Shown one piece after another: positions 26,231 to 36,688 of a stretch of 64,000 bases of DNA (the first letter of the stretch is position 1; each line of letters starts with the position of its first letter). Position numbers and translations under genes: made by a program. The stretch is from RPQJ01 sp963762315 (GTDB lineage: Bacteria; Pseudomonadota; Gammaproteobacteria; Steroidobacterales; Steroidobacteraceae), in assembly GCA_963762315.1 (NCBI GenBank), contig CAVXKO010000004.1, positions 434,001 to 498,000 of the forward strand, written 5' to 3'. Under the pieces are notes generated by a model. The model was not told the DNA's origin. It searched no databases and saw only the letters and a list, made by a program, of their open reading frames with translations.

Positions 26231-27628
26231 CTAGATCGCCTTCGAGAACCGCTGTCCGGACGCCTGCGCCGACGGCAGGTACGCATCGAACGCCATGCCG
26301 AGATGGCGCAGCAACAGCCGGCCGGCCGGCAGCACGCGCAGGCCCGGCGCGGCGAACTCGGCGAGGCCGTCCGCCACCAGCGGCTCGAGTGCCACCAGTT
26401 CGCTCGCGAAGTACTTGCGGAAGTCGATGTCGTGGCGCTTGGCGGTCGCGTCGAAGTCGAGGATGCCGTAGCACATGATCTGCTGGATCACGTCGCGGCG
26501 GATGATGTCGTCGCGCGTCATCGTGTAACCGCGGTGCACCGGCAGGATGCCGCGATCGAGCGCGCCGTAGTACTCCGGCAGGGTCTTCTGGTTCTGGATG
26601 TAGTGGTCGCCGACCTTGCCGATCGAGCTGACGCCGAGTCCGACCAGGTCGCAATAACCGCGCGTCGAATATCCCTGGAAATTGCGGTACATCGTGCCGG
26701 CCTCCTGCGCGAGCACGAGCTCGTCGTCCGGCAGCGCAAAGTGATCCATGCCGATGTAGACATAGCCCGCCGCGGACAGCTTCTCGATCGTCAGGCCGAG
26801 CAGCTGCAGGCGCGTCTCGGGCGTCGCGAGGTCCTCGATCTTGATCTGCTTCTGCGGCTTGAAGATCTGCGGCAGGTGCGCGTAAGCGTAGACCGCGAAG
26901 CGATTCGGCCTGGCGGCCAGCACCGTGTCGAGTGTCTTGGAGAAACCCGCCACGGACTGCTTCGGCAGGCCGTAGATGAGGTCGACGCTGACTGAGTTGA
27001 AGCCGAACTCGCGGGCTTCGCGGATCAGTCGCAGCGTGTCCGGCACCGATTGGACGCGATTCACCGCTTCCTGCACGGCCGGGTCGAAATCCTGGATGCC
27101 GAGGCTGCAGCGATTGAAGCCGACTTTGCGCAGGTCCTTGAGCGTGTCCGTCGTGATGGTGCGCGGATCGAGCTCGATCGAGTACTCGCGGTCTTCTTTC
27201 GTCGAGAGGTTGAAGTGCGTGCCGATCTTCTCCATCAGCCGCTCGATCTCGAGCGACGTGAGGAAGGTGGGCGTGCCGCCGCCGAAGTGCAGCTGTTCGA
27301 CCTCGCGGTCCTTGTCGTACAGCTCGCCCTGCAGTTCGATCTCGCGGTGCAGGCGATACAGGTACGCCTCGGCCTTCTCGTGGTTGCGCGTGATGACCTT
27401 GGTGCAGCCGCAGTAGAAGCAGGGACTCGAGCAGAACGGGATGTGCACGTACAGCGACAGGGGTCTCGGGATCGGGTCCTGGTTGCTGGCGAGCGCCGCC
27501 GCGCGGTACTCGTTGATGCCGAACTTGTCCGTGAACTGCACGGCCGTGGGATACGACGTGTAGCGCGGGCCCGACCTGTCGTAGCGACGGACGAGGTCTT
27601 CATCGAACCGGATCTGGTGCGAGTTCAT
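26231..27628 (-). CDS. hemN: Oxygen-independent coproporphyrinogen III dehydrogenase
   Basis: A radical-SAM enzyme that converts coproporphyrinogen III to protoporphyrinogen IX when oxygen is absent. The cluster-binding CxxxCxxC is Cys66-Cys70-Cys73 followed by Cys75 (FCSSPCFYCGC). HFGGGTPTFL and the C-terminal HemN domain are present. The length of 465 residues is normal. The start at 27628 gives the canonical N-terminus; the frame is open further upstream. An FNR/Dnr box lies 60 bp upstream, linking it to anaerobic haem supply for nirS and qNor. Confidence 0.95.
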   Translation of the reverse strand: MNSHQIRFDEDLVRRYDRSGPRYTSYPTAVQFTDKFGINEYRAAALASNQDPIPRPLSLYVHIPFCSSPCFYCGCTKVITRNHEKAEAYLYRLHREIELQGELYDKDREVEQLHFGGGTPTFLTSLEIERLMEKIGTHFNLSTKEDREYSIELDPRTITTDTLKDLRKVGFNRCSLGIQDFDPAVQEAVNRVQSVPDTLRLIREAREFGFNSVSVDLIYGLPKQSVAGFSKTLDTVLAARPNRFAVYAYAHLPQIFKPQKQIKIEDLATPETRLQLLGLTIEKLSAAGYVYIGMDHFALPDDELVLAQEAGTMYRNFQGYSTRGYCDLVGLGVSSIGKVGDHYIQNQKTLPEYYGALDRGILPVHRGYTMTRDDIIRRDVIQQIMCYGILDFDATAKRHDIDFRKYFASELVALEPLVADGLAEFAAPGLRVLPAGRLLLRHLGMAFDAYLPSAQASGQRFSKAI

Positions 27629-27686
27629 CGATCTTCCTGAGCGGCAAGGTGCGGGGCCAGCCTGCGCCGGACCCCGTCCCCCTGCC

Positions 27687-27700
27687 TTGATATGCGTCAA
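27687..27700. promoter_or_regulatory. FNR/Dnr-type binding site upstream of hemN
   Basis: TTGATATGCGTCAA matches TTGAT-N4-ATCAA with one mismatch and the same GTCAA half-site as the nirS and norB boxes. It is 59-72 bp before the hemN start. Confidence 0.82.
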
Positions 27701-27775
27701 GGACGAGAATTTGTCTCAGCCTAGCTGCCGGGGCAAGCGGAATCTTCCGCAGGGCTTGCGGGAAACCGCGACGAC

Positions 27776-27995
27776 CTCACCCGCTTGCGGGAGAGGTCGG
27801 CTAAAGGGCGGGTGAGGGTGTTCCCACGTCTCCCGCTTGCGGGAGAGGTCGGCCAAAGGCCGGGTGAGGGCATTCTCGGACCCTCACCCGGGCTGCGCCC
27901 GACCTCTCCCACCCGGTGGGAGAGGTGAATCCGACCTCTCCCTACCGAGTGGGAGAGGTGAAGTCGACCTCTCCCGCCAAAGCAGGAGAGGGCAT
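27776..27995. repeat. Large cluster of CTCTCCC-family hairpin repeats
   Basis: At least five consecutive units (for example CTTGCGGGAGAGGTCGG, GACCTCTCCCACCCGGTGGG) fill the divergent region between hemN and the flavin reductase gene and end about 35 bp before the latter's start. Confidence 0.85.
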
Positions 27996-28028
27996 GTAAA
28001 ATCCCGCCTTTCGCTGGAGACGCCCCCT

Positions 28029-29084
28029 TTGACCACGGATACCGCGCAAACCGCAACTCAGCCCATCGAAGCCGATGCCGTCATCATCGGCGCCGGGCCG
28101 GCCGGCCTGTTCCAGGTCTTCGAACTGGGCCTGCTGGGCATCAAGAGCCACGTCGTCGACACGCTGAAGCACCCGGGCGGACAGTGCGCGGAACTGTATC
28201 CCGACAAGCCGATCTACGACATCCCGGCCCTGCCCGTATGTGGCGCGCAGGAGCTGGTCGACCGCCTGATGCAGCAGATCAAGCCCTTCGGCCCGGAGTT
28301 CCACTTCGGCGAGGAGGTCTGCGGCCTCGGCAAGCGCGAGGACGGCCGGTTCGACCTGCAGACCTCCGCTGGCACGCAATTCATCGCCCGGACGGTGGTG
28401 ATTGCCGCGGGACTCGGCTCGTTCCAACCCCGCCGGCTCGGCGTCGAAGGTGGCGAGGTGTTCGAAGGCAGGCAGATCCACTACAAGGTCAAGAGTGCAG
28501 CCGAATTCTACGGCAAGCACCTCGTGATCTTCGGGGGCGGCGACTCCGCGCTCGACTGGGTCATCGACCTGGCGGGCAAGGCGGCGAGCATCACCCAGGT
28601 GCACCGTCGTCCCGAGTTCCGGGGCGCGCCGGCCTCGGTCGCGCGCATGCAGGGCCTCGTGGCCGCCGGCAGGATGAAGTTCGTCGAAGGCACGGCCGCG
28701 GCGCTGCGCACGTCCGGCGACACGCTGGTCGGAGTGACGGTGAAGCGCAGCGACGGAGGGATGGAAGAGCTCTACGCCGACCACCTGCTCGCGTTCTTCG
28801 GACTGCACCCGAAGCTCGGCCCGATCGCCGAGTGGGGTTTCGCGCTCGACAAGAAGGCCATCGCCGTCGACACGGCAAAGTTCCAGACCAGCGTGCCGGG
28901 CATCTTCGCGATCGGCGACATCAATACCTATCCGGGCAAGAAAAAGCTGATCCTTAGCGGCTTCCACGAGGCGGCGCTCGCGGCGTTCGCGATCGCGGAG
29001 CACCTGAACCCCGCGAAGAAGGTTCACCTGCAGTACACCACCACCAGCCCGATCATGCAGAAGCGCCTCGGCGTGAACGAATGA
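28029..29084 (+). CDS. Thioredoxin-reductase-like ferredoxin/flavodoxin--NADP+ reductase
   Basis: A 351-residue two-domain flavoprotein with an FAD-binding GAGPAGLFQVFELG motif and an NADPH-binding GGGDSALDW motif. The segment GGQCAELYPDKPIYDIPALP and a C-terminal GDINTYPGKKKLI identify the type-2 FNR group. It lacks the CxxC of thioredoxin reductase, so ferredoxin or flavodoxin is the likely partner. The start is a TTG at 28029; the frame upstream is repeat sequence. Its stop overlaps the tesB start (ATGA). Confidence 0.88.
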   Translation: MTTDTAQTATQPIEADAVIIGAGPAGLFQVFELGLLGIKSHVVDTLKHPGGQCAELYPDKPIYDIPALPVCGAQELVDRLMQQIKPFGPEFHFGEEVCGLGKREDGRFDLQTSAGTQFIARTVVIAAGLGSFQPRRLGVEGGEVFEGRQIHYKVKSAAEFYGKHLVIFGGGDSALDWVIDLAGKAASITQVHRRPEFRGAPASVARMQGLVAAGRMKFVEGTAAALRTSGDTLVGVTVKRSDGGMEELYADHLLAFFGLHPKLGPIAEWGFALDKKAIAVDTAKFQTSVPGIFAIGDINTYPGKKKLILSGFHEAALAAFAIAEHLNPAKKVHLQYTTTSPIMQKRLGVNE

Positions 29085-29974
29085 GCCGGCCGCGGCCGCA
29101 CGGAGCGTTGCCGATGAACAAGCTGCTGGCGGACCTCGTCAAGCTGCTGCGCCTCGAGCGGCTCGAGGTGAACCTGTTCCGCGGCGAGAGCCGCGACATC
29201 GGCAGCCCGCAGGTGTTCGGCGGGCAGGTACTCGGTCAGGCGCTGATGGCGGCGAGCGAAACGGTGGAGCCATCGAGGCTGGTGCACTCGCTGCACGCGT
29301 ATTTCCTGCGACGCGGCGACTTCAACGCACCGATCGTGTACGAGGTGGACCGCAGCCGTGACGGCGGCAGCTTCACCAGCCGCCGCGTCGTCGCCATCCA
29401 GCACGGCGAGCAGATCTTCCACATGTCGGCGTCGTTCCAGGCGCTGGAGGACGGGCCCGACCACCAGGCGCCGATGCCGGAGGTGGCGCCGCCCGAGGCT
29501 CTCACGGACCTCGCGGCACAGCAGCGCAAGCAGCTCGATCGCATGCCGCTCGAGAAGCGTCGCTACTGGGCGCTCGAGCGCCCCTTCGAGTTCCGCTCCG
29601 TCGAAACACTCGAGCCCGGCGTGCCGCGCCCGGCCGTGCGCCACATCTGGTTCCGCCTCATCGACGAGTTCCCGGTGGACGATCCGGTGCTGCAGCGCGT
29701 GCTGCTCGCGTATGTCTCCGACTTCCACCTGCTCGAGACCGCGACCTTGCCGCACGGGCTTTCGTATCGCGCGGGCAACGTCACGCTCGCCAGCATCGAC
29801 CATGGCATGTGGTTCCACCGGCCGATCAAGATCGATGAATGGCACCTGTACGCGCTGATCAGTCCCAGCAGTTCCGGAGCGCGCGGCATGGCGTTCGGGC
29901 GCATCTTCGATCGCGCCGGTCACCTCGTCGCAAGTACGGCGCAGGAAGGGCTCATGAGGGAACGACAGCCATGA
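29081..29974 (+). CDS. tesB: Acyl-CoA thioesterase II
   Basis: TesB hydrolyses medium- and long-chain acyl-CoA to free fatty acid and CoA. The 297-residue protein has a double hot-dog fold: FGGQVLGQALMAASETV and LHAYFLRRGD in the first half, and LLAYVSDFHLL plus LASIDHGMWFHRP in the second. Asp in SDFHLL and downstream Thr/Gln residues fit the family's catalytic set. It overlaps the upstream reductase by 4 bp and the next cytochrome gene by 4 bp. A start at 29114 (MNKLLADLVKLL) would match the family N-terminus equally well. Confidence 0.92.
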   Translation: MSRPRPHGALPMNKLLADLVKLLRLERLEVNLFRGESRDIGSPQVFGGQVLGQALMAASETVEPSRLVHSLHAYFLRRGDFNAPIVYEVDRSRDGGSFTSRRVVAIQHGEQIFHMSASFQALEDGPDHQAPMPEVAPPEALTDLAAQQRKQLDRMPLEKRRYWALERPFEFRSVETLEPGVPRPAVRHIWFRLIDEFPVDDPVLQRVLLAYVSDFHLLETATLPHGLSYRAGNVTLASIDHGMWFHRPIKIDEWHLYALISPSSSGARGMAFGRIFDRAGHLVASTAQEGLMRERQP

Positions 29975-30396
29975 CGAGCGGGTCCCGGGTCGCCACGCAG
30001 GCGCTTTTCGTGTTGGCACTGCTCGGGGCTGCGGCCAACGCGAGCGAACTCGACGACCGCATCGCCGGCGCCAATCTCAAGCGCGGCCAGTTGTTCTACA
30101 TGCAGTGCAAGACCTGCCACGATCTCGAAGCCGGTCTGCCGCACAAAGTGGGCCCGAATCTCAACGGCATCCTTGGCCGCAAGGCCGGCGCGGCGGCCGG
30201 ATTCAAGTACTCCGACGTGCTCGTGAAGTCGGGCGTCGTGTGGAGCCGCGAGACTCTGGATGCGTGGATCCGGCAGCCCGCGTCCCTGGTGCCCGGCAAT
30301 GCCATGGCGTATCCCGGGATCGCCAGCGATGCCGACCGCGCGGCCGTCATCGCGTGGATGCTGGCGAATGGCGCCGACGGCGCCGCCAGACCGTAA
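29971..30396 (+). CDS. Class I cytochrome c (c2/c550-like)
   Basis: A 141-residue periplasmic mono-haem cytochrome. It has a signal peptide (cut near ANASE), one haem site CKTCH and a methionine ligand in GNAMAYPG. The GPNLNGILGRKAG segment is typical of mitochondrial-type cytochrome c. It overlaps the tesB stop (ATGA). It could feed an oxidase or a periplasmic reductase such as NirS; the partner is not shown by the sequence. Confidence 0.88.
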   Translation: MTSGSRVATQALFVLALLGAAANASELDDRIAGANLKRGQLFYMQCKTCHDLEAGLPHKVGPNLNGILGRKAGAAAGFKYSDVLVKSGVVWSRETLDAWIRQPASLVPGNAMAYPGIASDADRAAVIAWMLANGADGAARP

Positions 30397-30423
30397 CGTT
30401 CCCGGCGCACTCTCGTCATCCAC

Positions 30424-32455
30424 TTGGCCCATTCATTCGACGATCTGGTTCGCCGCCGCTACTCGCGGCGCGATCTGCTGCGCGCCGGAGCGCTTGCGGC
30501 GCCCGGCGCCCTGTTGCTGCAGACGTCCATCGGGACTGCGGCGGCGGAGCAAGGCCCGACCGCGCCGAATTCCGCGCTTACGTTCCAGCCGATCGCCGGC
30601 TCGAGCGCCGACGCCATCCTGGTCGCGCCCGGCTACGCCGCGCAGGTCGTCGTGCGTTGGGGTGATCCGCTGTTTCCCGGCGCCAAGGCGCTCGACACGC
30701 GGGGAGTGGCTGGCGGCTCGCTGCTGAAGGACGGATCCGCCGCCGCCCAGGAACTCCAGTTCGGTTACAACTGCGACGCCATCGCGTTCTTCCCGCTCGA
30801 GCGCAGCGGGCGCCGCGGCCTGCTGTGCGTCAACCACGAGTACACCAACGACGAGCTGATGTTTCCCGATCGCCTCGGCATGGGCAAGGAAGGCGCCAAG
30901 GTCCTGGCCGACTGGTCGAGGCGTCATCCCGAGGCGGCGAGGCTCGAGATGGCCGCGCATGGAGTGTCGGTGGTCGAGATCGAGCTGGCCGGCGAAGAGT
31001 GGCGACCGAAGATCGGCTCGCGATACACGCGACGCGTCACCGCGACGACGCCGGCCGAAATTCACGGGCCGGCCCGCGGGCACGCTTTGATGCGTACTCG
31101 ACGCGGATCCGACGGGCACCCGCGTGCTCGGCACGCTCTCGAACTGCTCCGGCGGGCGCACGCCGTGGGGCACGTACCTCACTGCCGAGGAGAAGATCGA
31201 GGACTACTTCGGCGGCTTCCGCTCGTTCAATTCGGACGCGGCCTCGGATCCGCGCGTCGTCGCCGCGCACAAGCGCTATCCGCTGTTCGAGGCCGGCTAC
31301 CACGGCTGGGAGCACGTCGATGCGCGCTTCGACCTGCGGGTCGAGCCGCGCGAGGCGCTGCGCTTCGGCTGGATCGTCGAAATCGATCCGGAGGATCCGC
31401 GCTCGCCCATCCGCAAGCGCACGGCGCTCGGGCGCTTCAGCCACGAGAGCGCCTGCTGCTTTGCGACGCGGGATGGCCGCGTCGCCGTCTACATGGGCGA
31501 CGACGAGAAGTTCGAGTACGTCTACAAGTTCGTGACGGCGGGGAAGTGGGATCGCCGTAATCGCGCGGCGAATCGCGACCTGCTCGACGAGGGCGTGCTG
31601 TACGTGGCGCGCTTCGACGCAGACGGCACGGGCGAGTGGCTGCCGCTCGTGCACGGGCAGGGGCCGCTCACCGCGAAGAACGGCTTTGCCGATGCGGGCG
31701 AGGTTGCGATCAAGGCGCGCGAGGCGGCCGATCTTCTGGGCGCCACGCCGATGGACCGGCCCGAGGACATCGCCGTTCATCCGCAGCGCGGCCACGTGTA
31801 CGTCGCGATGACCAAGGGCACGGATCGCACGCTCGAGTCGAAGCGGGTCCCGAACGACGGCAAGACGATCGATCGTCGCGTCGATGCCGCGAACCCGCGG
31901 CCGCAGAACGAGCAGGGACACATCCTCGAGATGCTCGAAGACGGCGAGGATGCGGGTGCGCGGCGATTCCGCTGGAATGTCTTCCTGTTGCCCGGCGATC
32001 CGGCGGCGGCCGATGCGCGTTACCTGACTCGAGCGAGCGAGCTGTCTCCAGGTAAGCTCGGCGCGAACGACACCTACTACGCGGGTTACGCGGGCCGCGA
32101 GAAACCGGCGGCGATGGCATGCCCCGACAACCTCGGATTCGATGCCGCCGGTAACCTGTGGATCGTCACGGACGGCCCGCAGCCGCAGGGCAACAACAAC
32201 GGTGCCTTCGCGGTGCCCGTGTCCGGCCCGGAGCGCGGCTTCCTGCGACAGTTCATGAGCGGCCCGGTCGGCGCCGAGATTTGCGGCTGCGAATTCACGC
32301 CGGACGGCGAGACGTTCTTCCTCTCGATCCAGCATCCGGGGGAGGGCGGCACGGTCGGCAAACCGGTGAGCCACTGGCCCGATGGCGACGGCCTGCCGCC
32401 CCGGCCGAGCGTGATCGCCATCCGCAAGCGAGGCGGCGGCCGGGTCGGCAGTTGA
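30424..32455 (+). CDS. phoX: PhoX-family alkaline phosphatase (DUF839) (frameshift in sequence)
   Basis: PhoX enzymes are Tat-exported, calcium/iron-dependent phosphatases that release phosphate from organic esters. A Tat motif (RRRYSRRDLLRAGA) is followed by family segments LLCVNHEYTNDELMFP, GTLSNCSGGRTPWGTYLTAEE, MDRPEDIAVHPQRGHVYVAMT and ICGCEFTPDGETFFLSIQHP. The frame breaks near 31100; one base removed gives 676 residues. The start is a TTG at 30424. It directly abuts the convergent DUF748 gene with no gap. No Pho box was recognised. Confidence 0.88.
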
Positions 32456-35400
32456 TCACTCCATCGCGAGTTCGAACCGCACCTTGCCGTCCTGCGGCGT
32501 GACTTTGCCGTCCTTCACGAGGAACACGCGGTCCGGCGCGAGCCCCGTGTCGTTGAGCAGGGCCCGCTCGACCGCTTCGGCACGCTGCTGGCCGAGTTGC
32601 TCCAGTTCAGGCGCGCCCGGCGTGAGGCTCGCGCGGGCCTGCTTCTGCAGGTAATCGATCGCGGCTGCGTGTTCGGCCGCCTTCGCGTCCTTGCGCGACA
32701 CGCCCTCGGCCCGCTCGGGCGGCGGCGGAATCTGCGGTGCGCTCCCCGAAACCTTCGTCACGAGATCCGTCAGCACGTCGATCTGCTTGTCGGCATCGAG
32801 CGTGTCGAATGCAGGAACCGGCTTGTCGTCGGCCGCCTTCTTGCCGAGCACGACGCGTCGCGTCGCCGACTGCAGTTCGGTCGCATAGCGCGCGTCGGTG
32901 ATGGAAGCGAGGTCCAACTCGGCGAGGGCGCCGAGCGGCACCTTGAGGCGGATGTCCGATTTCGGCGCGAGGGTCCGGGCCAGTCCGGCGAGGCGTTCCG
33001 ACGTGGCGGCATCGAGCGACGACTGTCCCGGCGCGAAGTCCACGAACTGCGCCTGCTCTGCGTCCTTGAACAGTGCGCCGAGCGCCTTGAACGGCGCCGT
33101 CACGGCCTTGGTGATGATGTTCTTGATGATCTGCCAGACGATCGGGCCGATCCTGAATTTCGGGTCGTCGATCGTGCCAGTGACGGGGATGTCGAGCTCG
33201 ATCACGCCGTCGGCGTCCTTGAGCAGCGACGTCGCGAACTTCACGGGCAGCGTGGCTTCGCTCTTCTCGGCCGTGGCCGCGCCCCACTCGAGCTGGTCGA
33301 TGCGGATGTGGTGCTTGGCGTCGAGCTGGCGGTCATTGATGGTGTAGTGCAGGTCGGTCGTGAGCTTGCCCTGCGCGATGCTGTAACCCGCGAGCTTGCC
33401 GGAGTAGGGGTTGAAGATCGGCAGCGAGATGTTCTCGAACTTCATGCCGATGTCGGTGAAACGCTCGTAGGCGAACGGCTGCACTTCGCCGCTGATCGTC
33501 ACCGGCGAGAACTCGCCGACCTTGCCCTTGAAGTCCACCTTCGAGCGCGACTTCGGGTCGGACGACATGCCCGTGATGCTGCCGTTCAGGCTCGTGATGT
33601 CGGCGGCGAAGTTCGGCTGGATGCTGAAATCCGCGAAGTCCATCCGTCCGTCCTCGATACGGAACTCGCGGATGCGGATCGGCATTCCGGTTTCCTTCAG
33701 GTCCGGTGCCGGCGGCGGCGCGCTGGCCCTGGCCTTGGCCGCGGCTTCCGCAGCTTTCTTCTCCGCCTTGAGCTCCGCGCGCGTCTTCTTGTGCTTCGGC
33801 GCCGCTGCCGCCGCTGCGGCCGCGGCCTCTTGCTTGCGGATTTCGGCGGCCGTCCCTTCCGGGTCGAACACGGCGGACACGTTGATGATCCCGTTCGCGC
33901 CGATCACCACGCGATTGAATGGCTTGATCATGCGGACGCGATCGATGCTCATCGCGTCGGGGCCCATGTCGTAGCGCAGCTTGCTCAATTCGACCCGGTC
34001 GAATTCGAAGAAGGGCTGCTTGAGCGTGTTGTCGACCGACTTGAAGCCGGTCATCGTGACGTCGCCGGCAAAGCTCATGTCCGCAGCCGGGCTGTCCGGC
34101 GGGGTCATCGTCAGCTTGCCCTTCATTCCCAGCGTGCCGGCGTTGATCGTCATGGCGGTCGAGGCGCCGGCATAAGGCTGGATATCCGTCAGGTCGAAGC
34201 CGTCCATCGTGAGGTCGATGTCGGCGGCCAGCGGATCGGGAACGATCATGGCCGCTGCCGTTGAGGGCAGCCTTGCCGTTGATCCTGGCGTCGAACACGA
34301 TCGGCAGCGGTTTCGAAAGATCAAGGCTTACGTCCTTCACGCCGACGTTGAGCGGCGCCAGCGCGAATTTCGCGGCGGGCGTGATCGAGCGATCCTCGAA
34401 GTCGATCGCGGCGTCTTTCACGTCCACGCCGGCCACCTGCACCTTCCACTCGTTGCCGCCTGCGCCAGGCGCTTCGGCCGGGGCGGTCGCGGTGGCAGGC
34501 TTCCCGGCGGCCGGTGCGGCTGTTCCTTCCGCTGAGGACGCGGCAGTCGGGGCGCCGGCCGGCGGCGGCGAGAACAGTGTGGTCAGGTTGATTTCGCCGT
34601 TCGCATCCTTCCACATCTGTGCGGTGAGGTTGGCGAAAGTGACGTTGCCGATCGCGACGGTCTGCTCCGGCATCGCGATCTTCGTGTCGCTCAGCGTGAG
34701 CAAGGGTATCTGCACCCAGTCGGCGTCGACGCCCCGGGCGCGCAGCGCGAGGCCCGAGAGTTCGATCTTCGGGATGTCGGCCTTGACGTCCGTCGTGCCG
34801 CCGAGGGCGACCTTGTAGCTGCCGCCGAGATTGATCACGCCGGCGGTCAGGCCGAAGGGCAGGGCATCGCCCAGGAAGTCCGCCACTTCGGTGGCGTTCA
34901 GGTTGCCGATCTTGAAGTCGCCGTGCGACGAGATGCCGGGCTCGAGCGCGAACTCGACCCTTCCAGTCGAACTGCGCGCCGCCCGCGCCGACGGCCGAGA
35001 GAGCCGAAGTCGCCGCCCTCCGGCGTGGTGCGGAAGTCCTTCAGCGAGAATTCGATCGGCTGCGAAGCGGCGCTGGTAGGCCTTCGCGCGACGTCCGAGG
35101 TCGACGTAGTCCGGCGAGTCCATGGCGGACGACCAGCGACTGGATCCAGACGCTCGGCAGCTTGTCGTCTGCGGGCTTCGGCTCCGGCGGGGTCTTTTCC
35201 TTGAGAGCGAGGTCCGCGAGGTTCACCTGCCCGTCCGGCCGGATGACCGTCCGGAGCGTGGGCGCATCGATGATCGATGTCCTTGAAGGTGTAGGCGCGG
35301 TGCCAGAGCGACGAGACCTCGAAATCGACGAACAGGCGCTTGAAACCGAGCATCGTCTGCCGGTCGGTGTCGGGCAGCGCGACGTCCTTGATCTCGAGCT

Positions 35401-35590
35401 GCAGCTTGAACGGATTGAAGCGCACTTCGCCGATGGCGAGATCGCGCCCGTACTCTTCCTTGGCGAAGGCAATGGCCTTGCTGCGGATGATCTTCGGCGC
35501 GGCGTAGAACCCTAGCAGGGCATACAGGCCGGCGAACACGGCGACGATCACCGCAGCCCAGAAGACTCTCGATTTGAGCATGTTGCCCAT
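32456..35590 (-). CDS. DUF748 (AsmA-like) envelope protein (about six frameshifts in sequence)
   Basis: An N-terminal membrane anchor (LKSRVFWAAVIVAVFAGLYA) is followed by repeated beta-rich AsmA/DUF748 modules, such as FVDFEVSSLWHRAYTFKDID, VEFALEPGISSHGDFKIGN and FNPYSGKLAGYSIAQGKLTT, and a C-terminal OmpA-like helical tail. The AsmA/TamB superfamily is thought to span the periplasm and move phospholipid between membranes; DUF748 function is not established. Breaks lie near 35275, 35124, 35063, 35000, 34958 and 34250. Each is cured by deleting one base, giving about 1042 residues. An Ala/Lys-rich low-complexity stretch is at 33720-33840. Confidence 0.82.
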
Positions 35591-35688
35591 GGAATTCCAG
35601 CGGGTGGCTTGCCCCGGTCGGCCTTGGTCTCGTTTTGACGGCCGGGCCCGCACTCGGGCCGCCGACCGCATCCATCCCTCGGTGCAAT

Positions 35689-36688
35689 CTAGCGAGTCGG
35701 GCCGGTGTCCGACAAGGGAGCCGTGGTCTTTTTCTCGAGGCCGGCCCAGGCGTCGAGGATTCGCTCGAGCATGGCATTGAATTGAGACGGCTTTTCGATC
35801 ATCAGGAAGTGCCCGGCGCCCGCCACCGTCACGACGCGGAAGCGAGGCTCGATCCGCCGGGTGGCGGCCTCGTCCGTGGGCGGTTGGTCCGCGTTGATGA
35901 CGACGATCGGCAGGTCGAGCTCGTTCAGCAACGGGCCGTAATCCATCGCGACCAGGCTCTCGAGCGCCGGGATGGCCACCTTGGGCGGCGCCGACGACAT
36001 GTCCTTGACGATCCACTTGCGGATGATCGGGTCGGTCTTGTCCGTGAAGAAGTTCTTGTCGACGAGGTCCTTTGCGGCCTTGGTGAAGTCCTCGCGCATG
36101 CCCTTCAACACCGGCTTCGTCGTCTCCTTGGGGAACGGATGCGCGATGTCGCGCAGCGTGTCGACGCCCACGATGCCAATCACCTTGCCCGGCAACTGGC
36201 GCGCTGCCTCGAGCGCGACGGGGCCGCCCATCGAGTGGCCGACAAGAACGACACGGGGCGTGCCCACGGCATTGACCACGGCGGCCACGTCCGCGCCGAA
36301 GTTCGCCATCGACCAGTCCTTGCGTTTCTTCGCGTCGGACTTGCCGTGCCCCGCCAGGTCGAGCGTCACGACCGTGTACTTTGCCGCGAGATCGTCCAGC
36401 TGCGAGTCCCAGTAGCCGGAATCGCAGGACCAGCCGTGGATGAGCACGATCGCGGGTTCGCCGCTGCCGTACACCCGGTAGCGGATCGTCGAGTGGTCCC
36501 TGGCCAGGGACCTCGTGGTGGCCTCGGTCGGCGTCGCATGTGGCGCCGGCGGCGGGGCCTTCTGAGCCGCCGGCTTCGCGGCCGGCGGCGCGGCGAGCCG
36601 CAGGCGCGGAGGGCTTTTGTCCGCAGGCCGCGACCAGCGCGCAGGTGGCGAGCACGATTGCGATCGAACGGATGTTCAAGTGATTCAT
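35689..36688 (-). CDS. Lipoprotein alpha/beta-hydrolase (frameshift in sequence)
   Basis: A lipobox signal (ALVAAC) and a Pro/Ala-rich linker precede an alpha/beta-hydrolase domain. It has an HGWSCDSG oxyanion motif, the nucleophile elbow VGHSMGG, an acid in NADQPP and a catalytic His in AGAGHFLM. It is likely a membrane-anchored periplasmic esterase of unknown substrate. The frame breaks near 36598 within the linker; one base removed gives 332 residues. The start overlaps the stop of the upstream VOC gene (ATGA at 36685-36688). Confidence 0.83.

Noticed and set aside
32456..35590. DUF748 gene as a decayed pseudogene
   Set aside because: All six breaks are +1 shifts, no internal stop occurs in the repaired frame, and similar breaks affect essential-type genes such as photolyase and moeB, so sequence error is likelier.
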